Of a stretch of 64,000 nt of DNA, positions 1 through 10,040 are shown piece by piece. The DNA is from Ruminococcaceae bacterium UBA6413 (lineage in GTDB: Bacteria; Bacillota; Clostridia; Oscillospirales; Ruminococcaceae), in NCBI GenBank assembly GCA_002437415.1, contig DJPL01000012.1, positions 256 to 64,255 on the forward strand. Direction: 5' to 3'. Positions within the stretch are counted from its first letter, which is position 1. Every line of letters begins with the position of its first letter. Position numbers and translations under genes: made by a program. The notes beneath the pieces were generated by a model. That model had not been told where the DNA came from. It made no database searches and was given only the letters and a program-made list of their open reading frames with translations.

Positions 1-50
1 TAGAGAGTTTGCTCTATTTTTTACAAAAAAATCTATTTTTGTAAACTGTG

Positions 51-73
51 GGGCTGTGACACAGCCCTTTTTC
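51..73 (+). terminator. Rho-independent terminator of an upstream gene
   Basis: A 7-bp perfect stem (GGGCTGT / ACAGCCC) with a 3-nt loop is followed by a run of T. It would end a plus-strand gene that lies left of the window. Confidence 0.7.
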
Positions 74-169
74 TTGTTTACATTTACCAAATCCGCCGCC
101 ATTTGGCTATAAATATTCTTATATCGTCTGAAAAAATCATAATTGCCATATAATTTTTATATTACCGAC

Positions 170-198
170 TTGCTTTTTTTATTGTGTTATGGTAGAAT
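170..198 (+). promoter_or_regulatory. Promoter for the Q-rich membrane protein gene
   Basis: TTGCTT at 170-175 and TAGAAT at 193-198 are separated by 17 bp. They lie about 80 bp before the chosen start codon at 276. Read from sequence only. Confidence 0.5.
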
Positions 199-275
199 GA
201 AAGCAGAAAATGCGCTTATACAGCGGTTTCTACAGGAAATATATCATTTTAATCCACATCTTGAAAGGACAAATC

Positions 276-2060
276 ATGGAAAATAACAACATGAACGAAC
301 AGCAGCCCAACTGGCAGCAGGCTCTTAATGAGTTCAGTGATCAGCCTGAACAGCAGGCACAGCCTCAGCAGTTCGCACAGCAAGGACAGCCTCAGTACAA
401 CCAGTACGATCAGCAGGCTCAGCCTCAGTACAATCAGTACGCACAGCAGTCGCAGCCCGGACAGTATGATCAGCAGGCGCAGTTTGCTCAGGCTCAGGGT
501 CAGTTTGATCCTCAGGGTATGCCCGCTTACGATGCAGGCAGCTTTGCGGTAGTACCTCCTCAGAAAAAGAACAAGGTATTACCGATAATCCTTATAATTC
601 TTGCAGTTGCGATCGTTGCGGGCGGCGTAGTTTTTGCCTGCCTCAATCTGTTCAAGAACAAGGCAAGCGGATACGAAGTTTTAGAAAGAGATTATTTTGC
701 ATCTGCCGAGAAGAAAGCCGATGAATTATTAAACAGCACCAAGAGCGTAAAGACAGGTCTTGAGCAGACTGTTACATTAAATGTATCCAAGGACTTGATA
801 GGTCTTGATACTGATATTGCTCCTACGGTCATAACAGCCAAGAGCAATGTTGACAGCTCTGCCGAAAAGGCATCGGGCTCACTTGCTTTCGGTGCAGGCG
901 ATGAAGCTTATATGAATGTAAACTTCTGGCTTGCCGACGGCAAAATGTACTACACAGTACCCGAGCTTACGGATAAGTACATAGTAATGGATATCAATGA
1001 GCTCTCTTCTTCATTAAAAGATCTTTCTTCGGGAGGAAGCTCTGATTTCAGCGCTATCCTTACCGTTTCAGATGTAGCGGAAGCTCCTTCTGCTTCGACA
1101 AATTATGAAGAGATACTGAAGAATATCGATGATGAAACATTCGACAAGATCGTTGACATCATTACCGAGGCTTATTTCGACAACTTTACAAGCGTTGAAA
1201 ACAAGTCCGATTCTTTCAAAATGTCGGACAGCACCGTTGACTGCACATCATACACAATTGATTTTACGGTCGAAAAGGTAATTGCTTTCTGCACAGACGT
1301 ACTTGACGCGGTAGAAAAGGAAAGCAAGATAATGGATATCCTTTCACAGCTTGGTATCGACAATGCTTCTTTCCAGTATATCAAGACTCTTGTGACCGAT
1401 TCGACAAAGGACGCTACAGAGGAAGAACTCAGCCAGGTAGCGGCTACAATGGTCGTTTATGTAAAGGATAACAACATCATCGGCAGAAAGATCTCTATAG
1501 TTGATGCTATCGAGGCAGTTCTTGTGACATTCTCCGACAAATCACAGTTTGAATATTCCGTAAACGCAACGATCACGAGCGACACAACGATCTATGCGGG
1601 CGCAAAGGGCACAATAAACGGCAACAACTACACAGGTACCGCATCTGTTACGGCAGACGGTCAGACTGTTATTACCGCAGACTTCTCATTTGACGCAACA
1701 AACGGAAACGGCACATATAACTTCAAGGTCACGACAGATGACAGTGAAACCTTTGAGGTAAAGCTGAACGTTGCTATGGACGGCAACAACGGAACATTTG
1801 ATATCGCCGTTGCTTCAAACGGAACCGATATGTTCACATTAAAGGTTGAGAGCAAGGAAGCGGCATACACCGAGCAGGCTCTCCCCGAAATAAACAGCTC
1901 GAACTCTGTTGATATTTCCGACAGCGCCGCTCTTGAAGCGTTCAGCACAGAAATATCCGCAAACTTACCCACGCTCATCGAAAAAATGCAGAATATAAAG
2001 AACCCCGACATTGTATGCCTTTTACTTGTACAGCTTGTAGCAGGCTCTATGGTTGCATAA
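276..2060 (+). CDS. Q-rich single-pass membrane protein, function unknown
   Basis: 594 residues if translation starts at the ATG at 276, which has AAAGGA just upstream; an in-frame start at 210 has no ribosome site. Residues about 1-90 are a low-complexity cytoplasmic tail rich in Gln, Pro, Ala and Tyr, with repeated QPQYNQY-like units. A hydrophobic segment follows a KKNK stop-transfer motif at about residues 100-125 (IILIILAVAIVAGGVVF). The remaining ~460 residues are predicted extracellular, rich in Ser, Thr, Asp and beta-prone segments. The layout resembles Firmicutes surface proteins with a disordered cytoplasmic tail. I recognise no catalytic motif and assign no function. It stands alone between a promoter and a strong terminator. 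Confidence 0.8.
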   Translation: MENNNMNEQQPNWQQALNEFSDQPEQQAQPQQFAQQGQPQYNQYDQQAQPQYNQYAQQSQPGQYDQQAQFAQAQGQFDPQGMPAYDAGSFAVVPPQKKNKVLPIILIILAVAIVAGGVVFACLNLFKNKASGYEVLERDYFASAEKKADELLNSTKSVKTGLEQTVTLNVSKDLIGLDTDIAPTVITAKSNVDSSAEKASGSLAFGAGDEAYMNVNFWLADGKMYYTVPELTDKYIVMDINELSSSLKDLSSGGSSDFSAILTVSDVAEAPSASTNYEEILKNIDDETFDKIVDIITEAYFDNFTSVENKSDSFKMSDSTVDCTSYTIDFTVEKVIAFCTDVLDAVEKESKIMDILSQLGIDNASFQYIKTLVTDSTKDATEEELSQVAATMVVYVKDNNIIGRKISIVDAIEAVLVTFSDKSQFEYSVNATITSDTTIYAGAKGTINGNNYTGTASVTADGQTVITADFSFDATNGNGTYNFKVTTDDSETFEVKLNVAMDGNNGTFDIAVASNGTDMFTLKVESKEAAYTEQALPEINSSNSVDISDSAALEAFSTEISANLPTLIEKMQNIKNPDIVCLLLVQLVAGSMVA

Positions 2061-2091
2061 TAACTTATATTGAATAGCTTTTGCATTTCAC

Positions 2092-2116
2092 GACCGCCCG
2101 AAAGGGCGGTCTTTTT
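2092..2116 (+). terminator. Rho-independent terminator
   Basis: GACCGCCC / GGGCGGTC stem with a short GAAA-type loop and a run of T directly after. It ends the gene at 276-2060. Confidence 0.85.
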
Positions 2117-2117
2117 C

Positions 2118-2146
2118 TTGACTTTTTGCTGTTTAGAACGTATAAT
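2118..2146 (+). promoter_or_regulatory. Near-consensus sigma-A promoter of the EAL gene
   Basis: TTGACT at 2118-2123 and TATAAT at 2141-2146 with a 17-bp spacer. The start codon follows at 2176. The -35 box directly abuts the T-tract of the preceding terminator. Confidence 0.8.
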
Positions 2147-2175
2147 TAGTGTAGAAACAGTTTGGAGGGAAATAT

Positions 2176-4077
2176 ATGAATTTAGGAGTGCAGATAGTTT
2201 CGTTCACCGTTATGCTGACTATCGCCGTTATCTTTTTTTCGAATAAGCACATAAAGCTTCTGTCTACAAGGATATATACGCTTTATCTTTCGGTTTCGCT
2301 GCTTTACAGCGTTTTTGAAGGCTGTACCATTTATACCTTGTATCATATCGATAGGATAGATCCGTTCATAAATCGTCTGGCGCATCAGCTGTTTATCGGT
2401 TCACTTGTACTGATTTTAATGTTCCTTTTCATCTATATCGATATACTGACCAGAAAACAGAAGCGTTATAAGCCGATCGAGCTTATCATAAGCATTCTGC
2501 CGGCTTTGCTTTCGCTTGTAATGACGGCATTCGGCGAGATAGACTATCACATAGGCAGTGACGGCAGATATTCGAGCGGATCTGTAGTTATGGTGCTTTA
2601 CGGTTGTCTTGCGGTGTATGCTCTGTGGACGATCATTACCGTTATCCGTCGCCGTAAATCCGTACCGAGCCATATAATGTTTACCGCACTTTGCGGAATA
2701 TCTGGCTGGATAATAATCGGAATAGTGCAGATATTCAATCCCACGTGGCTTATTGAATCGATGGGCGTTTCGCTTATGCAGCTGTTTATTTTCCTGTCGG
2801 TCGAGAACCCGAGAGAATATAACGATATGGATATAAGCGGCGCACTGAACCGCCACGCATTTGAAATGATGCTCAAGGAACGCTGTGAAAACGGTAAGGG
2901 CTTCTTTGTCGTCACATTCACGCTTGCAAATTCCGAGCTTCTTAAAAATTCTGTCGGCGTAAACGAGGTATATAATATACTCGGTTGGGCGGCGCTCAAG
3001 CTGTCGACAGTTCTGCGTTCGGATCATTATCATACCTCCGACAACAGCATAAGCTTTATCGTAAAACACAAAGCCTGCTGTGAGAAGCTGATAAAATCCG
3101 ATTTTGACAAGGTGGAATTTTCGACATCGGCAGGCGTCAGGGTCAATACCTCTTTCAGACTTTCGTTTATTGAGTGTCCAAAGTATGCCGACAGCGTAGA
3201 AAAAATCACCGAGCTTATGACGCATATACTCGGTGCAAAGATGAAATCAGACCGTTCTATCCTCGTTGTCAGCGAAGCTGTTATAGATGAAATAAATTAC
3301 CTTTCGGGCGTTGAACGTCTGCTCCAGTATGCGGTCAAGAATGACGGACTTGAAGTGTTCTATCAGCCGATATATTCAACGACAAAGAAGAAATTTGTAT
3401 CGGCAGAGGCGCTGGTAAGGCTCAAGGACAGAGAAACGCTCGGCTTTATTTCGCCTGAGATATTTATCCCGATGGCGGAGCGCATGGGCCTTATTTCAGA
3501 CCTCGGCAACATCGTCTTTGAAAATGTCTGTCGGTTTGCACAGCAGAGCAATATAAAGCAGTACGGAGTAGAGTACATAGAAGTAAATATCTCCGCAGTG
3601 CAGAGCGTTGATATATCGCTCCCCGACCGCTTGCTCGACTGTATGAGCAAATACGGTATCACATCGGATTTCTTCAACCTCGAAATAACCGAAACCGCCG
3701 CTGTTGAAGCAGGCGAACTGCTTGACCTTAATATGTCACGCCTGAAAACTATGGGCTGCGGCTTTTCTATGGACGATTTTGGCACGGGATATTCAAACCT
3801 GTCGCAGATGGCAAATACAGGCTTCGATATCATAAAGCTTGATAAAAGCCTTATCTGGCCCTGCTTTGACGAGAACGGCGAAAAGCCCCGGACGATCCTT
3901 GACAGCTGTATCGCTATGATAAACGGTCTGGGAATTGCGATAGTAGCTGAAGGTGTAGAAACTAAAGAGCAGGTAGATCTGCTTACATCAAAGGGCGTTG
4001 AGTATCTCCAAGGATATTATTTTGCCAAACCTATGAATGAACGCGATTATCTGAACTTTATGCAGAATAATTGTTAA
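2176..4077 (+). CDS. Membrane EAL-domain cyclic-di-GMP phosphodiesterase
   Basis: 633 residues. About residues 1-215 hold several hydrophobic segments, a multi-pass membrane sensor. Residues about 215-370 resemble a GGDEF domain but show no GG[DE]EF signature, so cyclase activity is unlikely. Residues about 380-630 form an EAL domain with the usual motifs: EALVR, the DDFGTGYSNL loop, KLDKSL, AEGVET and QGYYFAKP. The catalytic motifs look intact, so hydrolysis of cyclic di-GMP to pGpG is the expected activity, probably tuned by the membrane sensor. It has its own promoter and is monocistronic. The ribosome site GGAGGG lies just before ATG 2176. Calling the degenerate GGDEF a regulatory domain is inference. 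Confidence 0.9.
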   Translation: MNLGVQIVSFTVMLTIAVIFFSNKHIKLLSTRIYTLYLSVSLLYSVFEGCTIYTLYHIDRIDPFINRLAHQLFIGSLVLILMFLFIYIDILTRKQKRYKPIELIISILPALLSLVMTAFGEIDYHIGSDGRYSSGSVVMVLYGCLAVYALWTIITVIRRRKSVPSHIMFTALCGISGWIIIGIVQIFNPTWLIESMGVSLMQLFIFLSVENPREYNDMDISGALNRHAFEMMLKERCENGKGFFVVTFTLANSELLKNSVGVNEVYNILGWAALKLSTVLRSDHYHTSDNSISFIVKHKACCEKLIKSDFDKVEFSTSAGVRVNTSFRLSFIECPKYADSVEKITELMTHILGAKMKSDRSILVVSEAVIDEINYLSGVERLLQYAVKNDGLEVFYQPIYSTTKKKFVSAEALVRLKDRETLGFISPEIFIPMAERMGLISDLGNIVFENVCRFAQQSNIKQYGVEYIEVNISAVQSVDISLPDRLLDCMSKYGITSDFFNLEITETAAVEAGELLDLNMSRLKTMGCGFSMDDFGTGYSNLSQMANTGFDIIKLDKSLIWPCFDENGEKPRTILDSCIAMINGLGIAIVAEGVETKEQVDLLTSKGVEYLQGYYFAKPMNERDYLNFMQNNC

Positions 4078-4311
4078 CAAAATCGCTCAGCCTTATATTT
4101 ATAATTGTTAAAATATTTCGGCTTAATTCAAAGCTGTTTGCTTTTGCGCTTTTACGAGCCGCTGTGATTTAAATTGTTGATATCAATCATAAGTCGTACA
4201 AGAATTTAATAACTCGTATTGCGAGTTTGTGTTTAATCGATACAAAACCACCGAATAACACCAAAAATTATTTTTAAATGTGTATATTTTACGAAAAAGT
4301 TACAAAGATTA

Positions 4312-4340
4312 TTGACAATTTTATTTGAATGTGTAATAAT
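4312..4340 (+). promoter_or_regulatory. Promoter of the PadR-family gene
   Basis: TTGACA at 4312-4317 and AATAAT at 4335-4340 with a 17-bp spacer. The AT-rich TAATAATAGTAAT run around the -10 box could hold an autoregulatory PadR site, but that is inference. The rest of 4078-4311 is AT-rich with only short palindromes and no gene that I can support. Confidence 0.6.
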
Positions 4341-4369
4341 AGTAATAAAGATAAGGAGGTAGTTATCTT

Positions 4370-4717
4370 ATGATGGGAATTAAGGAAAATTTTAAAAGAG
4401 GCACACTCGAGATGCTCATACTTCATCTTTTAAACGGTGAAGAGATGTATGGCTATCAGCTGACTCAGGAAATCGGTAAGAGAAGTAACGGTACTTTCAG
4501 AATTACTGAAGGTTCTATGTACCCCACACTCTACAGACTTCTGGACAAAGAGCTTATCGCTGATCGTCTTGAACTCGTAGGCAGAAGACGTACACGAGTT
4601 TATTATCACATTGAGCCCAAGGGTGTTGAGTACCTTGAAAAGCTGGAGAAGGAATATGAACTCACCAGCGCGGGTATCGATGCTATCATGAATTATGTTC
4701 CTGAAGACGAAGAATAA
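4370..4717 (+). CDS. PadR-family transcriptional regulator
   Basis: 115 residues, normal for a short PadR protein. The winged-helix core is visible: KRGTLEMLILHLL, then YGYQLTQEIGKRS, then TEGSMYPTLYRL before the recognition wing with RRRTRVYYHIEPKG. A C-terminal helix (about residues 85-110) would form the dimer. AAGGAGGT at 4353-4360 fits ATG 4370 (9 nt); a second ATG at 4373 is possible. PadR proteins usually repress themselves and a nearby transporter or stress gene, but no transporter follows here, so its target is unknown. It has its own promoter and terminator. Confidence 0.9.
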   Translation: MMGIKENFKRGTLEMLILHLLNGEEMYGYQLTQEIGKRSNGTFRITEGSMYPTLYRLLDKELIADRLELVGRRRTRVYYHIEPKGVEYLEKLEKEYELTSAGIDAIMNYVPEDEE

Positions 4718-4732
4718 TTGATTTTTCGTAAC

Positions 4733-4770
4733 AAACGGCGGTGTACTGCATAACGTACACCGCCGTTTTA
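4733..4770. terminator. Strong bidirectional terminator-like hairpin
   Basis: 14-bp perfect inverted repeat (4733-4746 with 4755-4768) around an 8-nt loop, with A-rich left and T-rich right edges. It separates the PadR gene from the amidohydrolase gene. Confidence 0.85.
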
Positions 4771-4803
4771 TCACATTTACGGCATATTATTAAGGAGAAT
4801 GAT

Positions 4804-5616
4804 ATGTTAAACTACAGTAAATATATAATAGATGCCCACGCTCACATCTTTCCCGATAAGATCGCACGGAAGGCCGCCGATAACATAGGACATTTTTACG
4901 ATCTTTATATGAACTTTGACGGTACAGCCGATACGCTGATAAAGCAGGGCGATGAATGCGGCGTTTCCAAATTCGTGGTGCAGTCGGTCGCGACAGTGCC
5001 GCATCAGGTAAAGCGTATCAATGACTTTATCGTGTCTGCCGTAGAGAAGTATCCCGACAGGCTGATAGGCTTCGGCTCGCTTCACCCGGATATGAATGGT
5101 ATGGAAGAGGAGATAGACAGACTTATTTCAATAGGTCTGCACGGAATAAAGCTTCACCCTGATTTTCAGTACTTCGCCATAAATGACGAAAAGGCTTGCC
5201 GCATATATGACGCGGTGGGGGATAAGCTACCTTTTCTTATCCACACGGGCGACAAGCGCTATAAATATTCAAACCCGGCGCTTATGGCTGAGATAGCAAG
5301 GAAATATCCGCATACGCGCTTCATTGCCGCGCATTTCGGCGGTTGGTCGGAGTGGGACAAGGCGGAGCACGAGCTTGTGGGGCTTGATAACATATGGGTA
5401 GACACAAGCAGCTCGTTCTATTCAATGACACCTGAAAAGGCCGCGGAGCTTATCACAAAGTTCGGGGAGGACAGGGTGTTCTTCGGTACGGATTATCCTA
5501 TGTGGAGAGCAGACAAGGACCTTGAGTTCCTTGACAAAATTCCGCTCGGTGAGGATATAAAGGAAAAAGTGCTGTGGAAGAATATAAATGACTTCCTCAA
5601 ACTGGGGCTTTGCTGA
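4804..5616 (+). CDS. Amidohydrolase family 2 (TIM-barrel metal-dependent hydrolase)
   Basis: 270 residues from the ATG at 4804, which has AAGGAG in front; a longer in-frame start at 4741 lies inside the terminator. Amidohydrolase_2 signatures: N-terminal DAHAHIF metal ligands, KLHPDFQ, the HTG strand, AAHFGGW, and the C-terminal FGTDYPMW aspartate motif. These proteins hydrolyse or decarboxylate small carboxylated or amide substrates in the cytoplasm; the substrate cannot be read here. Its stop codon shares one base with the start of the phosphopantetheinyl transferase gene, so the two are translationally coupled. Confidence 0.88.
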   Translation: MLNYSKYIIDAHAHIFPDKIARKAADNIGHFYDLYMNFDGTADTLIKQGDECGVSKFVVQSVATVPHQVKRINDFIVSAVEKYPDRLIGFGSLHPDMNGMEEEIDRLISIGLHGIKLHPDFQYFAINDEKACRIYDAVGDKLPFLIHTGDKRYKYSNPALMAEIARKYPHTRFIAAHFGGWSEWDKAEHELVGLDNIWVDTSSSFYSMTPEKAAELITKFGEDRVFFGTDYPMWRADKDLEFLDKIPLGEDIKEKVLWKNINDFLKLGLC

Positions 5617-6257
5617 TGAAAATATCACCTCTTATATTCATATCCCCGATCATGAAAAAATCCGAGATCAGATCGGGCTATCACGATTATTCCCATAGGT
5701 GCGGAATACTGCTTCTTGAAAAGGCTTTTTCCCATATCGGTAAGCCGTTTTCGGAAAACGATATAGTAAAAACCGCAAACGGCAAGCCGTACCTCAGTGA
5801 TAATTCGCTGTATTTCAGCATTTCGCACTGTGACGGACTTGCTGTGTGCGCATTGGCACAAGCTCCTGTCGGCGTTGACTGCGAAAGCATACGCCGCGCA
5901 AGCGCACCTGTTATGAAGCGATGCTACAGCGACAGTGAAAATTGGTATGTTTTAAATTCTATCGACAACGACAAGGCATTTTCACAGCTGTGGACATTAA
6001 AAGAAAGCTATGTAAAAATGACGGGTGACGGCATAGCCTCTGATTTAAAGACCAAGTGCTTTGATATCGAAAGCGGCAGGACGCTTTTTGAAAGCGGAGC
6101 GGTATTTTATCATTACGGCGGTAAAGTTGATAATGATCGCTACTATATCAGCACTGCAGTAAAAACAGAAGAAAAAATTTTGGCAGACACTATAGAAAAG
6201 TCGGAGCTTGACTTTGATAACGAACATATTTTGTTGTACAATGTATCCGACAACTGA
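5616..6257 (+). CDS. Sfp-type 4'-phosphopantetheinyl transferase
   Basis: 213 residues from the ATG at 5616, which overlaps the preceding TGA by one base. Family signatures in order: NGKPYL, FSISHC, VGVDCE (the Mg-binding aspartate/glutamate) and WTLKESYVK. The enzyme moves phosphopantetheine from CoA onto a serine of carrier proteins. The length is that of the Sfp class rather than the short AcpS class. No polyketide or peptide synthetase is in the window, so the partner carrier protein lies elsewhere. Residues after about 180 are not clearly conserved. Confidence 0.88.
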   Translation: MKISPLIFISPIMKKSEIRSGYHDYSHRCGILLLEKAFSHIGKPFSENDIVKTANGKPYLSDNSLYFSISHCDGLAVCALAQAPVGVDCESIRRASAPVMKRCYSDSENWYVLNSIDNDKAFSQLWTLKESYVKMTGDGIASDLKTKCFDIESGRTLFESGAVFYHYGGKVDNDRYYISTAVKTEEKILADTIEKSELDFDNEHILLYNVSDN

Positions 6258-6347
6258 AAAAGCGAGCCGGAGCTTGTTATACAGGCTGAGAGGGAAATTC
6301 GATTTCCGACCGATAACTTGATTTGGTAATGCCAAGTAAAGATATAT

Positions 6348-6380
6348 ACGCATACGGTGATGTTCCGTGTGCGTTTTTTA
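6348..6380 (+). terminator. Rho-independent terminator
   Basis: ACGCATACGG and CCGTGTGCGT form a 10-bp stem with one wobble pair around a 7-nt loop, followed by seven T. It ends the amidohydrolase/transferase operon. Confidence 0.8.
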
Positions 6381-6465
6381 TTGCCGAAAGGAGTTTATAT
6401 GAATATATCGGCAAAGCAGATGATTTTATATGTTTTGGATATAATTCACAAAAATTCTACTCAAT

Positions 6466-6494
6466 TTGCTTTTTGTGGTATGATTTATCATAAT
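6466..6494 (+). promoter_or_regulatory. Probable promoter of the broken surface-protein gene
   Basis: TTGCTT at 6466-6471 and CATAAT at 6489-6494 with a 17-bp spacer. Confidence 0.45.
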
Positions 6495-6500
6495 AAAACA

Positions 6501-6520
6501 AATTCTGCATTTGCAGAATT
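6501..6520. repeat. Perfect 20-bp palindrome, possible operator
   Basis: AATTCTGCA, two T, then TGCAGAATT: a perfect inverted repeat just downstream of the predicted -10 box. The position suits an operator or a short 5'-UTR hairpin. No regulator can be named. Confidence 0.5.
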
Positions 6521-6559
6521 TCAGTCAACGGGTTATAATCGAATAATAAGGAGGAATTT

Positions 6560-9500
6560 ATGAAAGACGTATCTAAATCTGTCAGAAGTAAAAAGCGATG
6601 TATTATAGAGTTATTTATTATGAGCGTTATAGCGCTGACATTTGTTTTCCCGACCATCGCCGCTTCTGCATTCACCCAGTCGGTAGAGTTAGGCGTTGAT
6701 TGCGTCAGAGCTATTACCGATAATCAATACAGCGAGGGCACAAAGCAGTGGGTAATATCGGATACCTCGGTTGTGGAAGCAGTCACGGGTGACGGAACTT
6801 CAACGCCGGTAATCAAAGGCGTTGCAGAGGGAAGTACAACTGTAATATGCAAAACATATTACACGACATGGACAACAAAGTATGATCCTGTGACAGGTAC
6901 ATATGTTCCGACAACCACTCAGGGTATGGTGTATTCTACCTTCAATATAACCGTTACCGCCGATACTGCCGGGGATTCACTGATAACTCTTCTTGAAAAC
7001 GATAAACAAAAAGAAATCGAATTTGATGAAAACAATACGGCGTCGGTTCTCAGCGGAGCGAAACGTATCGTTCTCACAAACCGTGAAAACGAATCGCTCA
7101 AATGGGAAAGCTCGGATACAAGTATTGTCGATGTGGACGGTCTGGGTTGTATCGTAGCCATAAAGCCGGGTACGGCTGTTATTTCGGCATCTCATTCAGA
7201 CTACGGCACTCTGACTTGTATTATAAATGTCGAGGATATCACAAAGGACAGCCGTTATACCCCGATAAGCACGGCGGAAGAGCTGCTCGCTATTTCCGGC
7301 GGCGCACAATACAGCAGGTACTATCTCACAAACGATATCGATTTGGCGGTACAGGACCGCAGATAAATTTATACGGAACTGTTGACGGACAGGGGCATAC
7401 AATAACCGGATTTGTTTCGGAAAATGCATTGTTCTATGTCAGCGGTCATTTTGCGACCATTGAAAATCTGACAATCAAAGACGCAGTTGTCAATTCTTCC
7501 GCAAGCAGTGGTATTTTGCTTGATTGCGATCATAAAGGATACCGTGATACAAAATTATACGATGTGTCAGTAATTAACTGCCATACCGTAGAAGGAAGCG
7601 TAACAGCCGTTGATAATGCCGGTTCGATTTCCTGCGGATTGAACGGTAACCTTATATCCGTGAAGATATATATGTGTACGAACAGTGCAGACGTTACCGG
7701 CAAAAACAAGGTAGGCGGTATTGCGTCATATAATATAGGTGATGTGATCTGTTGTGTGAATAACGGCAAAGTATCAACAACACCCGGTTCATCGGTGGGT
7801 TATTATACCGCTACGGGAGGTATAGTCGGAAGCGACTTTACAAGTTGGAGCGGTCAGCCGTCTTCCGATTATCCTTATGATAAGATAATGTATTGTATAA
7901 ATAACGGTGACGTAAGCGGAATGTGTGCAGGCGGTATCATCGGTTTTAACTGCTCAATGTATGTTACAGGCTGTGCCAACTACGGTAATGTTGAAATGGA
8001 TAATACGCTTAAATTTCAAGCAGGCTACACAGGTTATTCGTCTTACGGTCGTATAGGAGGAATAGCTGGTTCTGTATACTTCGGTTACGGAGGCGTTTTC
8101 GGACGTATCCATAACAGCCTTAACAGAGGCAAGGTATACGGCGACGATTCGGGCGGAGTGCCGTTTTTATCTGCCGGCATAGTCGGTTATATATACTGTA
8201 ACGGCAATTACAGCAGTACCGCTAACAGCCCGATCTCTTATGATGCGGCTATTGAAACAGGCAATTATCATACAAAGAATAACAGCAATTCCGTAACGGG
8301 AGGAGCAATAGCGGCGGCAAGCGGCTCGCAGTATTCCAATTATCTTGTAACAAATTCATTTATCTGCGAAAGAAGTGCCAAGCCGACCAAAACATCAGGC
8401 ACTGCCACGAATTTTTTGTATTCAAACAACCTTGAATATGCCGGCTCAAGCAGCTTTATATTCCCGGTTACAAGTTCTTCCATGAACCCTGATAACAAGT
8501 GGACAGGTACAGATCTGGCAAGCGTTGCGCTCACAATGGAAACAAAGGGTGAATACGCGCATAATCCGACTTTTACTATAACATATAATACATACGGCGC
8601 GGAATTTTCATCGGACTCTTGTATAAAATATGTTTATTCAAAGGGCACAGCTTATGAGCTACCCGAAATTGAGAGTATCTGCGGATTTGAAGGCTGGTAT
8701 AAGGATAAGGCATTTACGGAAAAAATCGAAACGATTTCTTCCGATGAAAACGAAGATCTTACATTATACGCCAAAATAAATCACAAGCTTGTTAATATAG
8801 TTATAAAGCCGACTCTTACCGAACAGGGTTACACGCTTTACAGCTGTTCGGTATGCGGTTGCAGCTACAAGGATAACTATACGCCTGTGCGGGAAAAGCC
8901 GTCAAAGGTGACAGGTCTTATATTCGGTGCAAGAAGTGCGGATTACGTTTAGCTCAGGTGGAATAAGGATACGAATGCCGACGGATATATAGTTGAGTAT
9001 CTCAGCGGCAACAGGTTTGTAAAGCTCGCCGACAAAACAAGCGGACTATCCGTTTCTCATAAGGTTACGGAGCTTGAAGCGGGTACGCTGTACAAGTTCA
9101 GAATAAGGTCTTATATCAACGTAAGCGGCAGTCGTGTTTACGGCGAATACAGCGACGTGCTGAACGTCAGAACGCTACCTAAAGCAATGTCAAATCTTAC
9201 GCTCGGCGCAAGAACGGATAACTCTATTTCGCTTAAGTGGGATAAGAACGAAACCGCAAACGGTGCAGTCGTTGAGATGTACAGCGGCGGTCAGTGGGTC
9301 GTGGTTGCCACAAAAACAAGCAATTCCGCCGTATCACATAAGATAACCGGACTTGATGCCGCAACGCAGTATAAGTTCAGGGTAAGAGCGTACATAAACG
9401 ATGAAGGCGGCAGGATCTACAGCGTTTATAATGTGACGCTGAACGAGGCTACAGCACCATCGGCAGTTACAAATTTCAGGTGTGTTATTTTGGCGAAAAC

Positions 9501-9738
9501 CGCTGTCAGATTCAACTGGGATAAGAATACTTCCGCCGACGGCTATGAAATTGATATGGCTGTGGGCAACAGTTGGGTAAAGCAGGCAACTGTTGAGGGC
9601 GGCAGTTCAATTGCCTATGCTCAGACAAAGCTTACGCCCGATACGGCTTACAGGTTCAGAATAAGAGCATATAAGACTGTTGACGGAAAGAAAATTTACA
9701 GTGTTTATACTACGGCAAGCGCAAGCACTGCAAAGTGA
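6560..9738 (+). pseudogene. Secreted Big_2 / GLUG / FN3 repeat protein, broken by a frameshift and a nonsense codon
   Basis: Three open pieces line up as one ~1,060-residue protein. The first (6560-7366) has a signal peptide (about residues 16-38) and Ig-like Big_2 repeats (SSDTSIVDVDG...). The second frame runs from about 7345 to the TAG at 8950-8952 and holds GLUG-type beta-helix repeats (GGIASYN, GGIVG, GGIIGF) and a Listeria-Bacteroides InlB_B repeat with GFEGWYKDKAF. The third (8953-9738) holds FN3 repeats. One G appears missing near 7345: restoring it joins YYLTNDIDL to GGTGPQINLYGT. The TAG falls inside an FN3 strand between ADYV and LRWNKD, where the sister gene at 10041 reads ADALRINW. 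The ribosome site AAGGAGG precedes ATG 6560. Sequencing errors are an alternative. Confidence 0.8.
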
Positions 9739-9771
9739 TTTCGCTGTGGTAAGCGGATAAGTGAATAATTC

Positions 9772-9800
9772 GGCACCGACGTGGTTTCTGCGTCGGTGCT
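9772..9800 (+). terminator. Hairpin after the pseudogene
   Basis: GCACCGACG / CGTCGGTGC stem (9 bp) with a ~9-nt loop. It lacks a clean T-tract, so it is a weak terminator or a processed 3' end. Confidence 0.5.
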
Positions 9801-9804
9801 GTTG

Positions 9805-9870
9805 TGTTATGATGACTTCAGACACATAATCCGCCGAAAGCGGATTTTATGTCCGAGGTTAATATAATAT
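9805..9870 (+). repeat. Short copy of the TATAAT-bounded structured repeat (copy R0)
   Basis: Starts with the extended -10 form TGTTATGAT, followed by ACTTCAGACA and the hairpin AATCCGC-cgaaa-GCGGATT, and ends with TATAAT at about 9865. The same order opens the full copies at 17.8 and 21.8 kb, but here the middle hairpins are missing. The rest of 9871-10040 holds no gene that I can support; the next ribosome site is at 10031. Confidence 0.6.
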
Positions 9871-10040
9871 ACACAAAAAACATATCCGATTTTTGTACAC
9901 TTCGCCGTATTTCAGAAAAAATATATTTTCCCGTAGACAAAACATAATGTACAGATGTATTATAGTAGAGAAGGAAAACTTCTCTTACATCAAAGCAACA
10001 TATTATAATTTTCTTGCAATGTCAAAAAACGGAGGTAAAA

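Noticed and set aside
2176..4077. Active diguanylate cyclase in the EAL protein
   Set aside because: The middle domain lacks the GG[DE]EF active-site signature.
6357..6563. 68-codon open frame between the transferase operon and the broken surface gene
   Set aside because: It begins inside the terminator hairpin and covers the predicted promoter and palindrome; no protein pattern.
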